NCBI GenBank assembly: GCA_036936605.1
Contig: JAUPFV010000005.1
Span: 79,434,885-79,498,884 of the forward strand
Direction: 5' to 3'
Length of the DNA stretch: 64,000 nucleotides
Origin: Limnanthes douglasii subsp. nivea
Taxonomy: Eukaryota > Streptophyta > Magnoliopsida > Brassicales > Limnanthaceae
The position numbers and the translations under genes were made by a program. Positions 45,340 through 57,859 of this stretch are shown here, in pieces. The notes under the pieces were generated by a model. It ran no database searches, had not been told where the DNA came from, and was given only the letters and a program-made list of their open reading frames with translations. The stretch's first letter is position 1. The number at the start of each line of letters is the position of its first letter.

Positions 45340-48300
45340 TTACTCCAAGTACATCCGGAGGTGCTCGATATTCCAAAGATGGGTTAGAACTCTTCCATCC
45401 TCGTCTTCTAGCCAATATGTTCCAGGTTTAAGCCTTTCAACAACCATATAAGGTCCTTCCCAAGTCGGGGCCTATTTGCCGAGCAACTTCTCTTTAGCGT
45501 GTAAGAAGACTTTCCTCAATACCTTGTCCCCCGGCTGGAAATCTCTTCTTTTAACTCTAGAAGCAAATCTGCTCCTCATTAAACCCTGATAGTGAGCAGC
45601 TAAGGTGAGCTTTAACTCGTCTTTCTTCTATTAGGTCGAGCTGACTTCTGATTGCCACTTCATTAGCGCATTCGGAGAAGTTGTGAACACGAAATGATGG
45701 GAGAGTTGCTTCTATGGGAGCTATTGCATCCATCCCATAGACCAAAGCAAAGGGTGATTCCTGTGTTGCAGCCCCAGGTGTTGTCCGGTAGGCCCACAAA
45801 ACGTCTTGTAAATAGCTAGGCCACTTCCCAGCAGCCCCTTCTAAATTCTTCTTTAAACCGGACAGTATAGTTCTGTTAGACACTTCAACCTGACCATTTT
45901 CTTGTGGGTGGAAAGGTGAAGAGAAACAATGTTGTATACCCCTTGAGGCACAAAAAATCTCCATTTCCCTATTGTCGAACTGTGGCCCATTATCTGTGGT
46001 TATCTTTTGTGGAACACCAAATCTGCAACAAATGTTGGATATAATGAATTTTATAACGGCTTTTGATGTTGTTCCTGCCAGAAGGGCTGCTTCAATCCAC
46101 TTCGAAAAGTAATCGATAGCAACAATTATAGTTTTGCGCCCTCCGGACGCCATAGGGAGAGGCCCCACTAGATCCAATCCCCAACGAGCAAAAGGTATAG
46201 GCTCAGAGATTGATTCTAAAGGAATGGCTAGGACATGAATTTCATTGTTGTATCTCTGGCATGGGTCACACTTTCTCACCAGTTCTTTAGCATCTTGCAT
46301 GATAGATGGCCAATAGTAGCCAGCCAGTAAAACTCTCCTTGTTAGAGTCCTGAATCCACAATGAGCTGATCCCTCACCATCATGCAATTCGGAGAGGACT
46401 ACTTGAGATTTATTATCCCCCAAACAACGCAAAAGAGGTTTACTGTAAGACTTTTTATACAGAATGTCTCTCAGTATGATAAAACCACGAGCCTTGTGTT
46501 TCAGTTTTCTTGCCAGTGATTTATCTGAAGGCACGATGCCATCGGAGAGGTATTGCAGGAGAGGAAATCTCCAATCTTGTGGTTGTTTCATTTTTACTTC
46601 AAAAATTTCTTCTTCTTTACCCATATCAAGTTGAATAGAGAGGCTCTCCAGCACATGGATCCATGGATACAACTCTGTGTATGCTATGGTTTCCAATGAA
46701 TCTGCTAACTCATTTTCTGTCCGGGGTATATGTTCATAAATAATGCTTTTAAACTTGAGTGCTTCATTTTTAAGGAGAAGTAAATACTTCACTAATTGTT
46801 CTTTTTTAGCCTCAGATTGACCTTGAGCATGATGGATAAGAAGCTGGGAGTCACTCATTAGCTTTACCCTCTTAGCCCCACAAACATAGGCTAACTTTAA
46901 ACCAGCTATAGCTGCTTCGTACTCGGACTCGTTATTGGAAGCCCTGAAAGCAAAACATATAGCCTGGTACATTCTGTCACCATATGGAGAAGTCAAACAC
47001 ACCCCTGCACCACATCCCATAGTGATGGATCCACCATCCGTCCGGACGACCCAGACCTTTTTGTCTTTCAACTCAGTAGCCTGCTCCGGATCTCTGTCGG
47101 AGTGAAATTCAACCAAAAAATCAGCCACAGCTTGGGCTTTGACTGATGTTCGGGGAGCAAAATCTATATCAAAATCCCCCAATTCTACCAACCACTTAGT
47201 CATCCTGCTTGAAATATCTGCCTTTTGGAGAACATTCTTCAAAGGAAAAGATATCCGGACGATAATAGGATGAGCCTGGAAATAAGGCCTCATCTTTCTA
47301 GCAGCTATTACCAGGGCCAATGCTAATTTTTCAAGTTTCAAATAACGCTTTTCTGCATCTATCAAGCTTTTGCTGATGTAGTACACTGGATGGGGGTAAT
47401 TATCTACTTCTCTTACCAACACAGCACTAATGGCACAACTTGAAACTGCCAAATATACGAAGAGTGTCTCCCCATCAATTGGTTTAAACAAGGTTTTGGG
47501 GGAAGACATGTGCTTCTTGATCTCATTGAAAGCCTCGTCACACTGTGAGGTCCAATCGAATCCCTTCGCGCCCTTCAAGGTTTGAAAAAACGGGGCACAC
47601 CTGTCGGAAGACCTTGAGATAAATCTGTTTAAAGCAGCTAACCTCCCTGTTAGCCGCTGTACTTCTTTATTATTTTGAGGAGGCTCCATTTGGAATAGAG
47701 CATTAAGTTGGTCCGGATCGGGCTGTATCCCATGCTCACTTATAATATAGCCTAGAAACTTCCCGGATTGTACTCCGAACACACATTTTTCTGGATTTAA
47801 CTTTAAATTCACTTTCACCAAGTTGGTGAAAGTTTCTTGGAGGTTAGCCAAGTGCAATTGCTCATCCACACTCTTCACCATCATGTCATCGATGTATACT
47901 TCCATATTCCTTCCAATCTGATCAGCAAAGGCTTTCTTTACCAATCTCTAATAAGTAGCCCCAGCATTTTTCAACCCAAATGGCATTACCTTATAGCAGT
48001 GAAGACCCCTGTCAGTGACAGATGTGGTATGCTCTTGATCCTTCGGATCTACTTGGATCTGATTGTATCCGGAGAAAGCATCCATAAAGGACAGCAACTT
48101 ATTCCCAGAAGTAGAGTCGACTAGGTGGTCAATCTGGGGAACTGGATACAGATCTTTTGGGCAAGCCCTATTGAGGTCTGTGAAGTCAATACACATACAC
48201 CACTTGCCATTTTTCTTTTTCACCAAGACCAGATTGGCAGTCCACAAAGGATATTGAGACTCCTTGATATACCCCATCTTTGTGAGCCTGTCAACCTCTT

Positions 48301-48751
48301 GCACAATAACATCAGCCTTTTCCTTGGAAAAAACCCTTCTTTTTGAACCACTGGTGCTACATCTTTCCGGACAGATAGGCGGTGTGATATCACATCTGCT
48401 GGAACCCCGGTAACATCAGCATTGCACCAAGCAAAAACATGCTGATGGCTCTTCAAAAACTTTAGCATCTCTCTTTTCAGATCGGGTGGCATTCTGGACC
48501 CTATCTTGACATTTTTTTCCTTCTTCTAAACAATGTGTTTCTACCTCTTCGACTGGTATTAATACTCCAGGGGCCTCTCTGGGGTCATCAATTTCACCCT
48601 CACCCCCAGAAAGCCCCCCAAATTGTTATTGCTCGTTGATACGAACTGCCCCCAACGTCCGGGGCGCCAGGGCTGTAGCATAACATTCTCTTGCAACCAT
48701 TTGACTGATCCGGACAACTCCCACCTGTCCCTGAACAGCATATTTCAAACA
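45340..48751 (-). pseudogene. pol: pol (RT, RNase H, aRNase H, integrase) of element D
   Basis: The best-preserved pol in the window: one uninterrupted 795-codon frame (47944-45557) runs from the RT YIDD region to the end of integrase. Upstream pieces (48492-47948) hold MCIDFTDLNRACPKD. Further motifs: FVYLAVSSCAISAVL and YISKSLIDAEKRYLKLEK (gypsy RNase H), RTDGGS, NNESEYEAAI and SDSQLL (archaeal-type RNase H), HDGEGSAHCG...CDPCQRY and RWGLDLVGPLPM, TTDNGPQFD, QENGQVE (integrase). Breaks: TAG at 47945-47947, one-base losses in A runs near 48337 and 48515, and a frameshift close to 45590 before the terminal HLRMYLE (stop 45340-45342). Confidence 0.93.
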
Positions 48752-50990
48752 TTAGTGGACTGTTGAAGCCACTGCATGCATCCTAGAGAGCCAAGACCTC
48801 CCTAAAATAGCATTATAGCAAGTGGGACAATCCACCACAATAAAAAGTATCTTGACCATATTCTTGAAAGGGCCCGTGCCCAACAAAATTTCTTCTTCGA
48901 ACTCCCCGATCACATCGGCTGAGCTGCCAGTAAAGCCCACAATTGATCTATCCGAACTCTGAATTACAGCTGGATTTTTCATTCTCTTGTATGTGTTTAA
49001 GAAAATGATATTGGTTGAGCTTCCAGTATCCACCAAAATTTGTCTTATGTCATTGCCCCCAATAGAAGCTCCTATAACAACATCATCTTCATGAGGGCCA
49101 GCTATATCTCTTAAATCATCTTCATAAAAAACAATGAAGGGGAATGGGATTTGCGATTGATAGGAAGTCATACCTCCTTCTAGCTGGGTAGCTAAAGTAT
49201 GAACGTGCCTCTTCCTCAAAGAAGTAGTAGGAGCTGTCATAGTATCCCTTCCGAAAATTGTAAGTGACTCAAAAAACTTAATGAGCCCGGAGACTGTCCT
49301 AGAACATTCCTCAATGGTACCCACTCTATTTCGAGTTGGATCAGGATCCAAGTATTCAGATTCCACATCAAATCTTTCTATTATAACCATGGCTCCCTCC
49401 GGTGCACCATTACTTGGACCAACCCTGTGAGTATTGTCAGGCCTATTACCTCCTCTTCTTTTAACGTAAGCCCCCAGCTTTCCCCTCTCAATCAAGTTCT
49501 GAACCTCTTGTTTTAAAGCTATACAATCATCAGTGGTATGGCCAGTATCATTATGATACTGGCAGAAAGAGTTATTACGGTGTTCTCTAGGGGAATGTAG
49601 TGTGGTCGGTCTTCTATAGTGCACATCTTCCTTTGTTTTATCATAAATGGTGGCCACACTTTCTTTCAATTCTGCGAACTACTCTGGTTGAACCCAAGGC
49701 CCTCTCTTATTTCTGGATTTCTGACTCTGAGCAGGTGTAGCTGGCTGAGATTGAGCTTTAGCCCTGCCATGCCCATGTCCGGTCTCCTTCGCCTTGTTTC
49801 CGGACTGATTCTGATTGGGGTTTGGTGCCACCGGGGCAGACCTCACCTGCCTGTGCACCCTTGTTTTCTTTATTTCATCCAATTTAATCTGTTTTCCAAC
49901 CTGATTCAATAACCCTCCCCAAGTCATAGCCTTCTTTTTGGTCACCGAATCAGCCAAATTGCCAAGGTTCAAGCCATGTCTTAGAGATGCTATTGCAACT
50001 TGCTCGAAGCAATCAACCAACCCATTCTTGGTATTCACAAAACAACTTATATATTCTTTTAAGGATTCATTTGGTTCCTAGGTACAATGGATTATGGTGT
50101 CCCCGTTGCCCTTTAACTCTTTACTCCCAACGAATTGCCTTCGAAAGGCCACCCAAAAAGTGTCGAAATTCTTGATACAGCCTTGTGGTAAGCTATTATA
50201 CCATTTTAGAGCACTCCCCGTAAACGATTGGGAGAATGCTCTACAAAGTTCACCATAAATTTTTTAAATTGCTCCAAATGATTGTCTGGATCAATACTGT
50301 CATCGTACTTTTCCATTTTGGTGCTATCAAACCTCTTAGGGAGGTTTCCGGACAGAATTTTAGAAGACAATGGAGATTGCCTCCAATTTTGGCCACGACT
50401 GAACACAATATCTTCATTGGGAGTTGCAAAGATACCTGGCTCACCGTGGAAAGCAAAAGGATCCATCAGCATCCTGTCTACATGCCTCCGGCTGTGAGAT
50501 GACCCTTTGCCGATATTCTTCATCATTTTCCATGTCTATCCTTTTTTCTCAAATATTTTTTGATCTGCTTTTGCTTCTTTTTAGTTTGACCCTCATCGTT
50601 GCTAGAGGATAAGGATTCTTCAACTCCCTCATCACCCGAAGAGCTATCAAAAGACTCTGATCCTGAGTCAGAACTCTCCACTGGCTTGGACCGGTGAGAC
50701 TTTTTGGAGCTGGCATGACTCTTCTTGGTGCTTACATGAGTCTTCGAAGGCTCATGCTCTCTAGGGTTATCAGTATGATGAGCAATTGATGCTTTCGATT
50801 TTTATTTCATGCCCATCCTAGCCTTTTCAGCCCTCAGAGCTTCTATCTCGCCTTTTAGCCTATCGTGCTCCTCGATGGTGTATTCATCATTTTCACCCAC
50901 CACTTCGAGCAAAGCTGGTGGCACTTCCGGGTCGTCCGGATTCATTCGGACTGACTTTTCTTGTTGGTTTTGAATGCTGGATTCAGGCAC
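48752..50990 (-). pseudogene. gag-pro: gag and protease part of element D
   Basis: The start at 50990 (MPESSIQNQQ) lies seven bases from the primer-binding site. Pieces: acidic/Ser-rich N-terminus, gag domain (DPDNHLEQFKKFM near 50270; KWYNSLPQGCIKNF near 50190; SLRHGLNLGNLADS near 49960), a Gln/Pro-rich linker, zinc knuckle CQYHNDTGHTTDDC (about 49540) and aspartic protease VDTGSSTNIIF (about 49010) with AILGRSWLSRMHA. There are a frameshift near 50210 and stops including those near 50084 and 49676. The frame ends with TAA at 48752-48754 in the context His-stop-Cys, a stop that recurs at the same place in element E. Confidence 0.88.
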
Positions 50991-50996
50991 CTTCGT

Positions 50997-51015
50997 GTTC
51001 CCACTGTGGTCGCCA
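50997..51015 (-). other. Primer-binding site of element D
   Basis: Minus reading TGGCGACCACAGTGGGAAC, three bases inside the 5' LTR. Related to, but not the same as, the A/E and B sites. Confidence 0.85.
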
Positions 51016-51018
51016 ATT

Positions 51019-51425
51019 TGGTGTGGTTAATTTATGTCTGAGGGTAATCAGGTAATTTGTTTAGAGTTTTGTGGAAGTTTATGGGTATTTAATATTTTGA
51101 GTAGAGAGTGGAAGGAGAATTAAGCTGCCTGGTTGCAGTTAATTTTCATTACCCATATCTAATGCAGGTGGTTGGGTATTTATACCCTTACATCTGGGCT
51201 TTATGGGTTTTCGGGTCATGTTTAATGGACCCGGGTCATGTTTAAAGACCCACGAGCTCTTATCAGGAGAGCAAGCAGCTTAGTCAAGAAGTGTTTAGGT
51301 TTTTTAGTACTTTTGTCATAGTTCGAACAGTCCAGTGGGCTAAGTGTTCGAAGTGGTCTGTCCGGTCTGGTGGTCTTGGTCCGATCTGTCCCTGTCCGGA
51401 GAGGAAGCAGTTTTCGGACTCATCA
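51019..51425 (-). repeat. Right (5') LTR of element D
   Basis: 407 bp, about 96 percent identical to the left LTR by hand count. TATA-bearing GGGTATTTATACCC at 51174-51187. The target duplication AAACT follows at 51426-51430. Confidence 0.96.
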
Positions 51426-52180
51426 AAACTATATAACACTCATTTATTGTATTTGTCTGATTTCTTAAATCTTTTTGAGATTGAGTGTGATACTTCAGGT
51501 GTTGGAATTGGAGTTTTGTTAAATCAAGAGAAAATACTGATTTCCTATTATCGTGAAAAGGTGAGTGGAGAAAACTTGAACTATTCTACATATGATAAGA
51601 AGTTGTTCACTCTTGTGTGGGCCTTACATACATGAAATCACTATCTATAGCCTAAAGAGTTCATAAATCTACAATGAGCAGGAGTCTTTGAAACACTTAA
51701 AGAGCCAATAAAAATTGAACAAACGTAATTCACAATGGATGGAGTTCAATAAGATATTTCTTTATTTCATTTGATATAAATAAGTTTTATGTTCGATAAT
51801 CACATGTATTAAGACTAAAGATGCATTTTGGAGTTGCAAAAATGTTAGTTGAGAAGGTTAACAAATGACAAAAGTCCACTGTTGATATATGACACACATT
51901 TGAAATCATACTTTGCATATTAAATTTTAAGGACAAGCTTTTTGAAGAGTGAGAGAATGATATGATTCTAGTATCATATTCTAATGTGATCTTGAGCACT
52001 GATTATGAGCAATATGACACTTGAAGAAAACATGTTGGTTTACAAGAACTCATGCAATAGTAATCAAAGATGCACTAAATGGGATAATTGTTGAAATTAT
52101 GGACTAAGAGAACATTAACAAGTCCATTGGTTGTGATACTTATTCAACCCAACCTATTTTATGCATATTAAAAATTCAAG
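51426..52180 (+). pseudogene. pol: Chromovirus-type RNase H to pol end, right of element D
   Basis: Directly after the target duplication the frame reads FEIECDTSGVGIGVLLNQE, ISYYREKVSGENLNYSTYDK and KLFTLVWALHT, the RNase H of a chromovirus. Next come the SLKHL and KLNKRNSQWMEF counterparts (about 51680-51740), an integrase-like HFGVAKMLV (about 51828) and, at 51955-52090, the pol tail beginning DMILVSYSNVILS. Most of integrase is deleted. Together with 39600-41030 this is one element cut in two by D. Confidence 0.72.
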
Positions 52181-53458
52181 AGAGCTCATAAAATTCTTAT
52201 TAAAGATCTCGTAAAAAAGTGATGAAAATGAGTCTCAAGAAGACTTAGTCAACTCAATTTGTTATTAATTTTTTTAAGTTTGCTACTATTTATCTTTTAG
52301 TTTTTAGATTTTTAGTTTGTTATTATCATATATTTTAAAGATATCTCCAACTATATTTTAGGATTTTATGTTAATTAGATGTAATCTCTATTAGAGAAGA
52401 TATCTAACTTTTAATGAAACATTTTTTTTCTTTAAATGAGTGCGATTCAATTTATTTGTTACATGTGATTTTTTTATCTCTTTAGTGCATATTATCCGAT
52501 TAATCAGATTATTTGATGTGTAATATCGAAGTAATCATCTACCTTATCAAACTATTTATCATCCCTGTTTAGCTGGACTTTGAGGTCGACTATATGATGT
52601 TTACATAATTAAAAAAGTAATCCCCACCAAGAGATCCCTTCCTCACTATTGTAAATACTATGTGTTGGTCGAATTAATATTTAAATAACTATCAAGCCTA
52701 TCGAGAATAACCAATGTTTACCTCATTATGATGTCTCATAAGCAACAATGACCTAGAAGAGAAACTATAGAAAGTGGGACCGGCTTGACCACATACTAAT
52801 TGAGTTCAATATGTGCAGGACCATTTACGAATCCGAACAACTTTCCATCATTGATTAGGTTTCGTATTTATTATTTTAGATCTCAGTGTTTTTTAGTTAT
52901 AGTAGCGTTTATATTATGGGAAGGTGAACATTCTCTATGACTTATGAAAGTAAAGTTAATCCTTAGATTTCTCATAAACATCCTATATCTTCTCTTTAAG
53001 TTCAACGTCTAAAAATATTAATAACAGTATTAAGTTTGTAGTTTTGAGCATTAATTCTACCTAATGACTGCCGCCCGTGGCCGATTGTTTGAGTTTCAAA
53101 AAGGTAACAAGGTTGACACTATAGATTGATGTGATGGTAAAGGGTTCGAACCCCGTGATGGTGGGATTAAAGAGAGAATAAGCTGCACAAGCCACATTCT
53201 ATATGCAGTTTTAAATAATATTATTTGGTTGGAACAAGTGTTTATTTAATCTCATAAATTTCATTGGGTTCTTAATTTCATTATATTATATATTTGTCGT
53301 CATCCCGGATGAACTATTTCCAATAAAATGATCTCATAATAATATATGTAAGGTTTGGAAGGTGTTTATCGATCCAAAAGAAAGTTAGTTGATCGAATTG
53401 ATAAAATTTCTCTGAAAGACCATAGAGAAGGTGCAACATAAAAATTTATCGTCACTTC
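52181..53458. other. Spacer between chromovirus remnant and element E
   Basis: AT-rich; the first 300 bases may be the chromovirus 3' region or LTR. At about 53125-53150 there is a Pol III B-box-like GGGTTCGAACCCCG without a convincing A box, possibly a decayed SINE. No coding region was recognised. Confidence 0.4.
53454..53458. other. Left target-site duplication of element E (ACTTC)
   Basis: ACTTC precedes the left LTR. After the right LTR only AC (63999-64000) is visible before the window ends, which agrees as far as it goes. Confidence 0.6.
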
Positions 53459-53761
53459 TGGTGAGTTCAATTCTTAAGAATTTTGTCTTAGGAAAAAGTA
53501 AAATATGAGTTCTAGAGAGAGAGAGAGTTTTTAAAGAGAGAAAGTCAGAGCACAATTGAATTAGATCAAAAAATGTTCAACCCCTTTATTAGTTTAGGAT
53601 TGCCCTTTATATAGAGGCGCTAAGACTCAGCTTCAAACTAAAAACGGTTACATAAAAGGGGGTAAATTACCCTTAGTCCATAGTAGTATTACATAGTCAT
53701 AATTGTTCTACTAAACTTATATTATTTATATTTTAGTCCTTAAATTCCTACGTCCATATCA
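53459..53761 (-). repeat. Left (3') LTR of element E
   Basis: TGGTGAGTTC...CCATATCA, 303 bp. Minus-strand TATA in CTTTATATAG at 53605-53614, and a GA-rich tract near 53515. Confidence 0.93.
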
Positions 53762-54138
53762 GTAGCCCCCTAGTTCTCATGTCAGTAAATGAATGAGAAC
53801 TAAATGTCTTCAAGTTCTTCCAAAATCCATATTAGAAAATTCAAAGTAAAAAACTCAATAGAATACTCAAAGTCAAAAGCTCAGTAATTTGTTTTCTTCC
53901 TCGAATCTTTTTTAAAGTAATTTCTGAACACAATCATCGAACTTAAATTGGAAAATGGTAATCTTCGAATTTTGTCAAAGCAGCCCATAAATCTAACCGT
54001 TCAGATTCATCATGAATGCCTACCTACTAGATTCATAGCTAGCTAGCTAGTCTGACAGATATCGAACTCATAAGCTTTTCACTATTTTGCATTCTACCCT
54101 ATCATCATAAAGTCCTTTCCACTTCTACACATCTTCTT

Positions 54139-54150
54139 ATCCTCCTATAA
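54139..54150 (+). promoter_or_regulatory. Candidate TATA box for the E aORF
   Basis: CCTCCTATAAATTC, about 170 bp before the first aORF ATG, followed by a pyrimidine-rich leader. It is comparable in sequence and position to the TATA in D. No G-box was seen here. Confidence 0.45.
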
Positions 54151-54318
54151 ATTCATTAGTAGCTTCATTTTTCATTCTCACAATACAAATTCCTTAAGAG
54201 AGAAAATTCTCACCTTTGGCTACCTTCAACGTGTTCTTCAACTTTCTCAGCATCTTCATCAGAAAATTCAAACTTTCCCATCAAAACCTATATTCTCCGG
54301 TCAATCTCCATCCAGTTT

Positions 54319-55120
54319 ATGAGAAAAAATCCAAAAACCAGAAGATCCAAGGCTAGCATACCCAAAAAAACCCAAATCTCCAAAGCCTAACGATAATCTG
54401 GTCTTCAGATAATACGACCACTTTTGCATCACTGAAAGATAAGAGGAGTATAAAGTTGCCGGATTAATCAACAATACTCTTGTTGGAACAACCACAAAAA
54501 CCACTTATTACGGTAACTTCGATCCAACTAAGGTTCCTGCCTTTTCACCTTTCCCTATAACCGAAGAAGATCCTTCTTCTAAAGTTCAAACACCTAAAAC
54601 GCCTCATGCCTCTTCTTCTCAAATCAAAGCATCACCTCTAATTAGTGAAGAATAAAAAAAATCTTCCTAAAAAAAATCTCAATTACTCAGTCCTCAACTC
54701 ATCCTCTACCAACTCAAAAAAGAAAAAATTTCATAGCCATAAGAGATGATTCAGACGTTACTCCAACTCCCCCTCCTCGAATCCAGCTACTCAGTCTCCT
54801 CTTGGGAGAGAAATAGTCGAAAAAGCTCCATTGTCCCAACAAAATCCATCTAGAAATCCTCCCCAAACAAGGGATCCATCAGCATAAGCCGAAGCTCCAT
54901 TGCCTCAATAAAATCCTCCCCAAAGAGAAGATAAAACATCAGAAGCCGATGAAGTTGATTCTGAAGCTACAAGAACTGATAATAAAGCTAAATCTGATGA
55001 GGGGAAGTCTGCAAGCCTCGAAAAAAAAGGAACCGAGCTTTGTTTCCGATGAAAAGAGGACTGCTATTGGTAGAAATTTGAGAGGTTTTGATGCTGACTA
55101 TATTATCGAGCTGAAAAAGG

Positions 55121-55178
<58 letters not shown>

Positions 55179-57321
55179 CCAAGAGAGTCAACCATCGGAC
55201 TTAAAGAAGCAGTGGAGAATGGGAGAGAATATTACTGTTCGACTGCCTAAGAAAGGAGAAACTCTCTTAGACTGTAAAGATGATAAGTTGGTGGTCTACC
55301 CCGAAATCATCAATTGGGGTCTTCAGTTCCCACTGGATCCTATGATCGTGGAGTACTTTGAAATTCTCAACCTATGCCATAATCAAGTAACATTGAATCA
55401 ATGGTTCACCCTTATATATGTAATTATGGTATCTCGGTTGCCCAAGATTCCGATCAGCATCAAGGATTCCATCTCCTTAACCCAATTATCAAAAGGTCCG
55501 GAGCTCACGTTCTAATACCTCACTTTAGTAGATGATTTAAAAAACATCGATGATCTCCTGGAAGCTGATAAACTCTAGAAGCAAAAGTTTATCTTTATCT
55601 CAGGAGCATGGGGGAATGGCAAAGTGATCTCTGATGCCAACCTATCAAAACTAAATCTCATATGGAGAAGTAACCGTAAGTACTTTGTGAATTGTATACT
55701 TTAAAATAGATCTCATATTGTATTCCTCATTAATTATTTATTTGCATGATTGTTTCAGAAATTCCGAGGCGTTGTGCTATACTTCGGTTAGCAACCAAGG
55801 ATATTTTCAAAAAGCTTGCCACTTGGGTCGAAAAAGTATGGAACAATACTTTCCACACTACCTTCCAACCGATCAACTTTCTTAAGAGCCATCTTTTTCC
55901 GATCATGGACGTAGCATTGCCTCCTCGAAATATAATGGATGAACCCAATCCTCATCTCACCTACAAAAGGTTAGTTCAACCTGATTGCAAGGTATTCCTC
56001 CCTATCTGCAACATGCCGAAAATTCACATACCTAAGAAGAAAAAAGAAAAGGAAAAAAAGAAAAAGAAAAGTAAAAAAGGAGCTAGCACATCTAGTGCTA
56101 GGCCTTTAACATCGTTAAATCTTAAACATCGCAAGAGAAAAGCATGAGAGCAAACTCTTTCACCCATCAAATAAGGAAAAGAGCAAGAACCTTCTTCGAA
56201 GAAAAACAAACCTTCCACCAGTCCTCATGGGAAGAAAAATAAACAATCCAAAATAAATGAATACACATTGGTCGATGAGGAAGAAACCACAACTGTTGGA
56301 AATCAACAAAATCCTCTTCTCGAACAACAAACAACCAATAATGATGCTCCGATCATCATCGAGGATAATACCGATGATGGAAATCAAAACACTGACCACT
56401 TCGACCCCGATAGCTTTATTAATTTCAACGAGTCACATGAGCTTGTTGGAGAAGATGATCATGTCCTCCAAGATATTCAGACTCGTATGCACCAATTCAA
56501 GAGGACGAAAACCGTAAAAGAGTCACAAAAAATCATCAGTCCATCTGTTCCAACTACAATTTTGAACAACATACCTCGTCCTAGCCCAACATATTTTCAT
56601 GCTCCTCCACCCAATTCTGAAGTCCTTGTTGCACTCCAACCATTCGCCGATATTGACGTAGCAACTAAGGCGCTTACTTCACAAGTCGAGGCTTCTCAAG
56701 ATTATTTGAAACAACTGGCCAAAGACATGGTCCGCTACAAAGGAATTGTCGAGGGTGAAAAACAACTAAGGGAAAATTTTCAAGGCAAGATGGTCAAACA
56801 ATTCCATATGTTCGAGGCAGCAAGGTCTGAGCTAATTCGAGGGGCGCTCTTCATCAGAAGTCGTTTACGAACAACACATTTCGTTGAGAAGGAAAAGCTA
56901 AGTGCCTCACATCAAGAGGAGATGGACAAGTTCAAAGTTAAAAACATGATAATGAGCTAACTGCTGAAAAAGTTAAATCCGAAGGCCTCCAAACTTCTCC
57001 TTCTTCTAGCGAAACAAAAAAAATAAGGAGTTGACTGATGAGATGGCCAAATTGAAAAGCGATTTTAAGAAAGAAAAAGTTGTTGTTGTTGCTGCTGCAG
57101 AAATTGAATGTTCCAAAGACATGTTGGCTGCCATTAATAATGGCAAAGTAGAGATATCCATCACTCTTCTTCGAGAATTTCATGCAACTTATCCAAAAAT
57201 TAACCTCTCAAGTTTTTGGAACGACATTCCCATCGAACGGCGTCCTAGTGAAACCTTCGATCCTATCCCAGACTCATCATCATCAGAAGAGGAATCATTC
57301 GAGGACGAGTCATCTGAGTAA
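54319..57321 (+). pseudogene. aORF of element E, antisense intron-containing gene
   Basis: Probable exon 1 54319-55675, intron 55676-55758 (donor AACC|GTAAGT, acceptor TTGTTTCAG, 83 bp), exon 2 55759-57321. The domains match D and B: globular part with NWGLQFPLDPMIVEYF, FIFISGAWGNGK before the intron, then FKKLATWVEKVWN and NFLKSHLFP, a Lys-rich linker near 56035-56080, an acidic region with FDPDSFINFNESHEL, a helical region, and the C-terminal FWNDIPIERRPS module with tail SSSSEEESFEDESSE. Breaks include frame changes before 54949, TAA at 55513-55515, TAG near 55577, TGA at 56145-56147 and a frameshift near 57000. An (AT)26 tract (55125-55176) sits inside exon 1. Confidence 0.8.
55125..55176. 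repeat. (AT)26 microsatellite inside the E aORF
   Basis: 52 bases of uninterrupted AT. The reading frame passes through it as alternating Ile-Tyr. The same position in D has no such tract, so it is a later expansion. Confidence 0.95.
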
Positions 57322-57534
57322 CTGTATTGTTCTTTAATCTTTCATTATCCTTTTTGTACTTGTCAAACTAGAAACCTTCTTATTGTACTTCATCGAATTA
57401 TTCTAATTGACAAATGTTTGTTTATTTCTCATTTTTATCATCCACATGAATTATTCGATGTTAACAATCCTAAAATAAATATAATAATTTTTTAAACATA
57501 ATTACTCAAATATATAACTACAAATTGCAAGCAT

Positions 57535-57705
57535 ACCACCTCGAATACCTCAGGGAAATTAGTGAACATTGCATTTCGAAAAATCATAACACGTCTGGTG
57601 AACGTCGAACTTCGAAAAAACACAACGCACTGTCGAGCGTTGCACTTAGAAAAAATCACAATGTATTTATTGAACATAGTACCTCGAAAATGGTTGTTTC
57701 TTCGA
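57535..57705. repeat. ~36-bp tandem repeat between aORF and pol of element E
   Basis: About four degenerate units built on CACTTCGAAAAATCACAA...CATTGAACGT. Equivalent to the array at 6055-6240 in A. Confidence 0.65.
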
Positions 57706-57859
57706 AAAGTATAATAAACATTTCGGAACATTCTACTCTTAACCAACCTCAAAGATGATCAGTCTTTGATAAGTTGTTAAAGTAGTTTTTAATAAAAACT
57801 TGTAAACAACCCTTGGCCAAAAATGCATCTTTATTGATAATATTGAATATGTAGATAAC

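Larger units (their letters stand above)
41031..51425 (-). mobile_element. Element D: complete Tat-lineage Ty3/gypsy retrotransposon
   Basis: 10,395 bp with two 407-bp LTRs (TG...CA), five-base target duplications AAACT, primer-binding site, gag-pol, conserved block, antisense aORF and a polypurine tract (minus-strand AAAAAAGGGGCTCC, next to the left LTR). By hand count the LTRs differ at about 16 of 407 sites (about 4 percent), making it the youngest complete element here. It is inserted between the RT and RNase H parts of a plus-strand chromovirus. Coding regions carry several stops and frameshifts, so it now appears non-autonomous. Confidence 0.96.

Noticed and set aside
53088..53165. SINE or tRNA-like element with B box GGGTTCGAACCCCG
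   Set aside because: No convincing A box, tail or target duplication; kept only as a note in the spacer entry.
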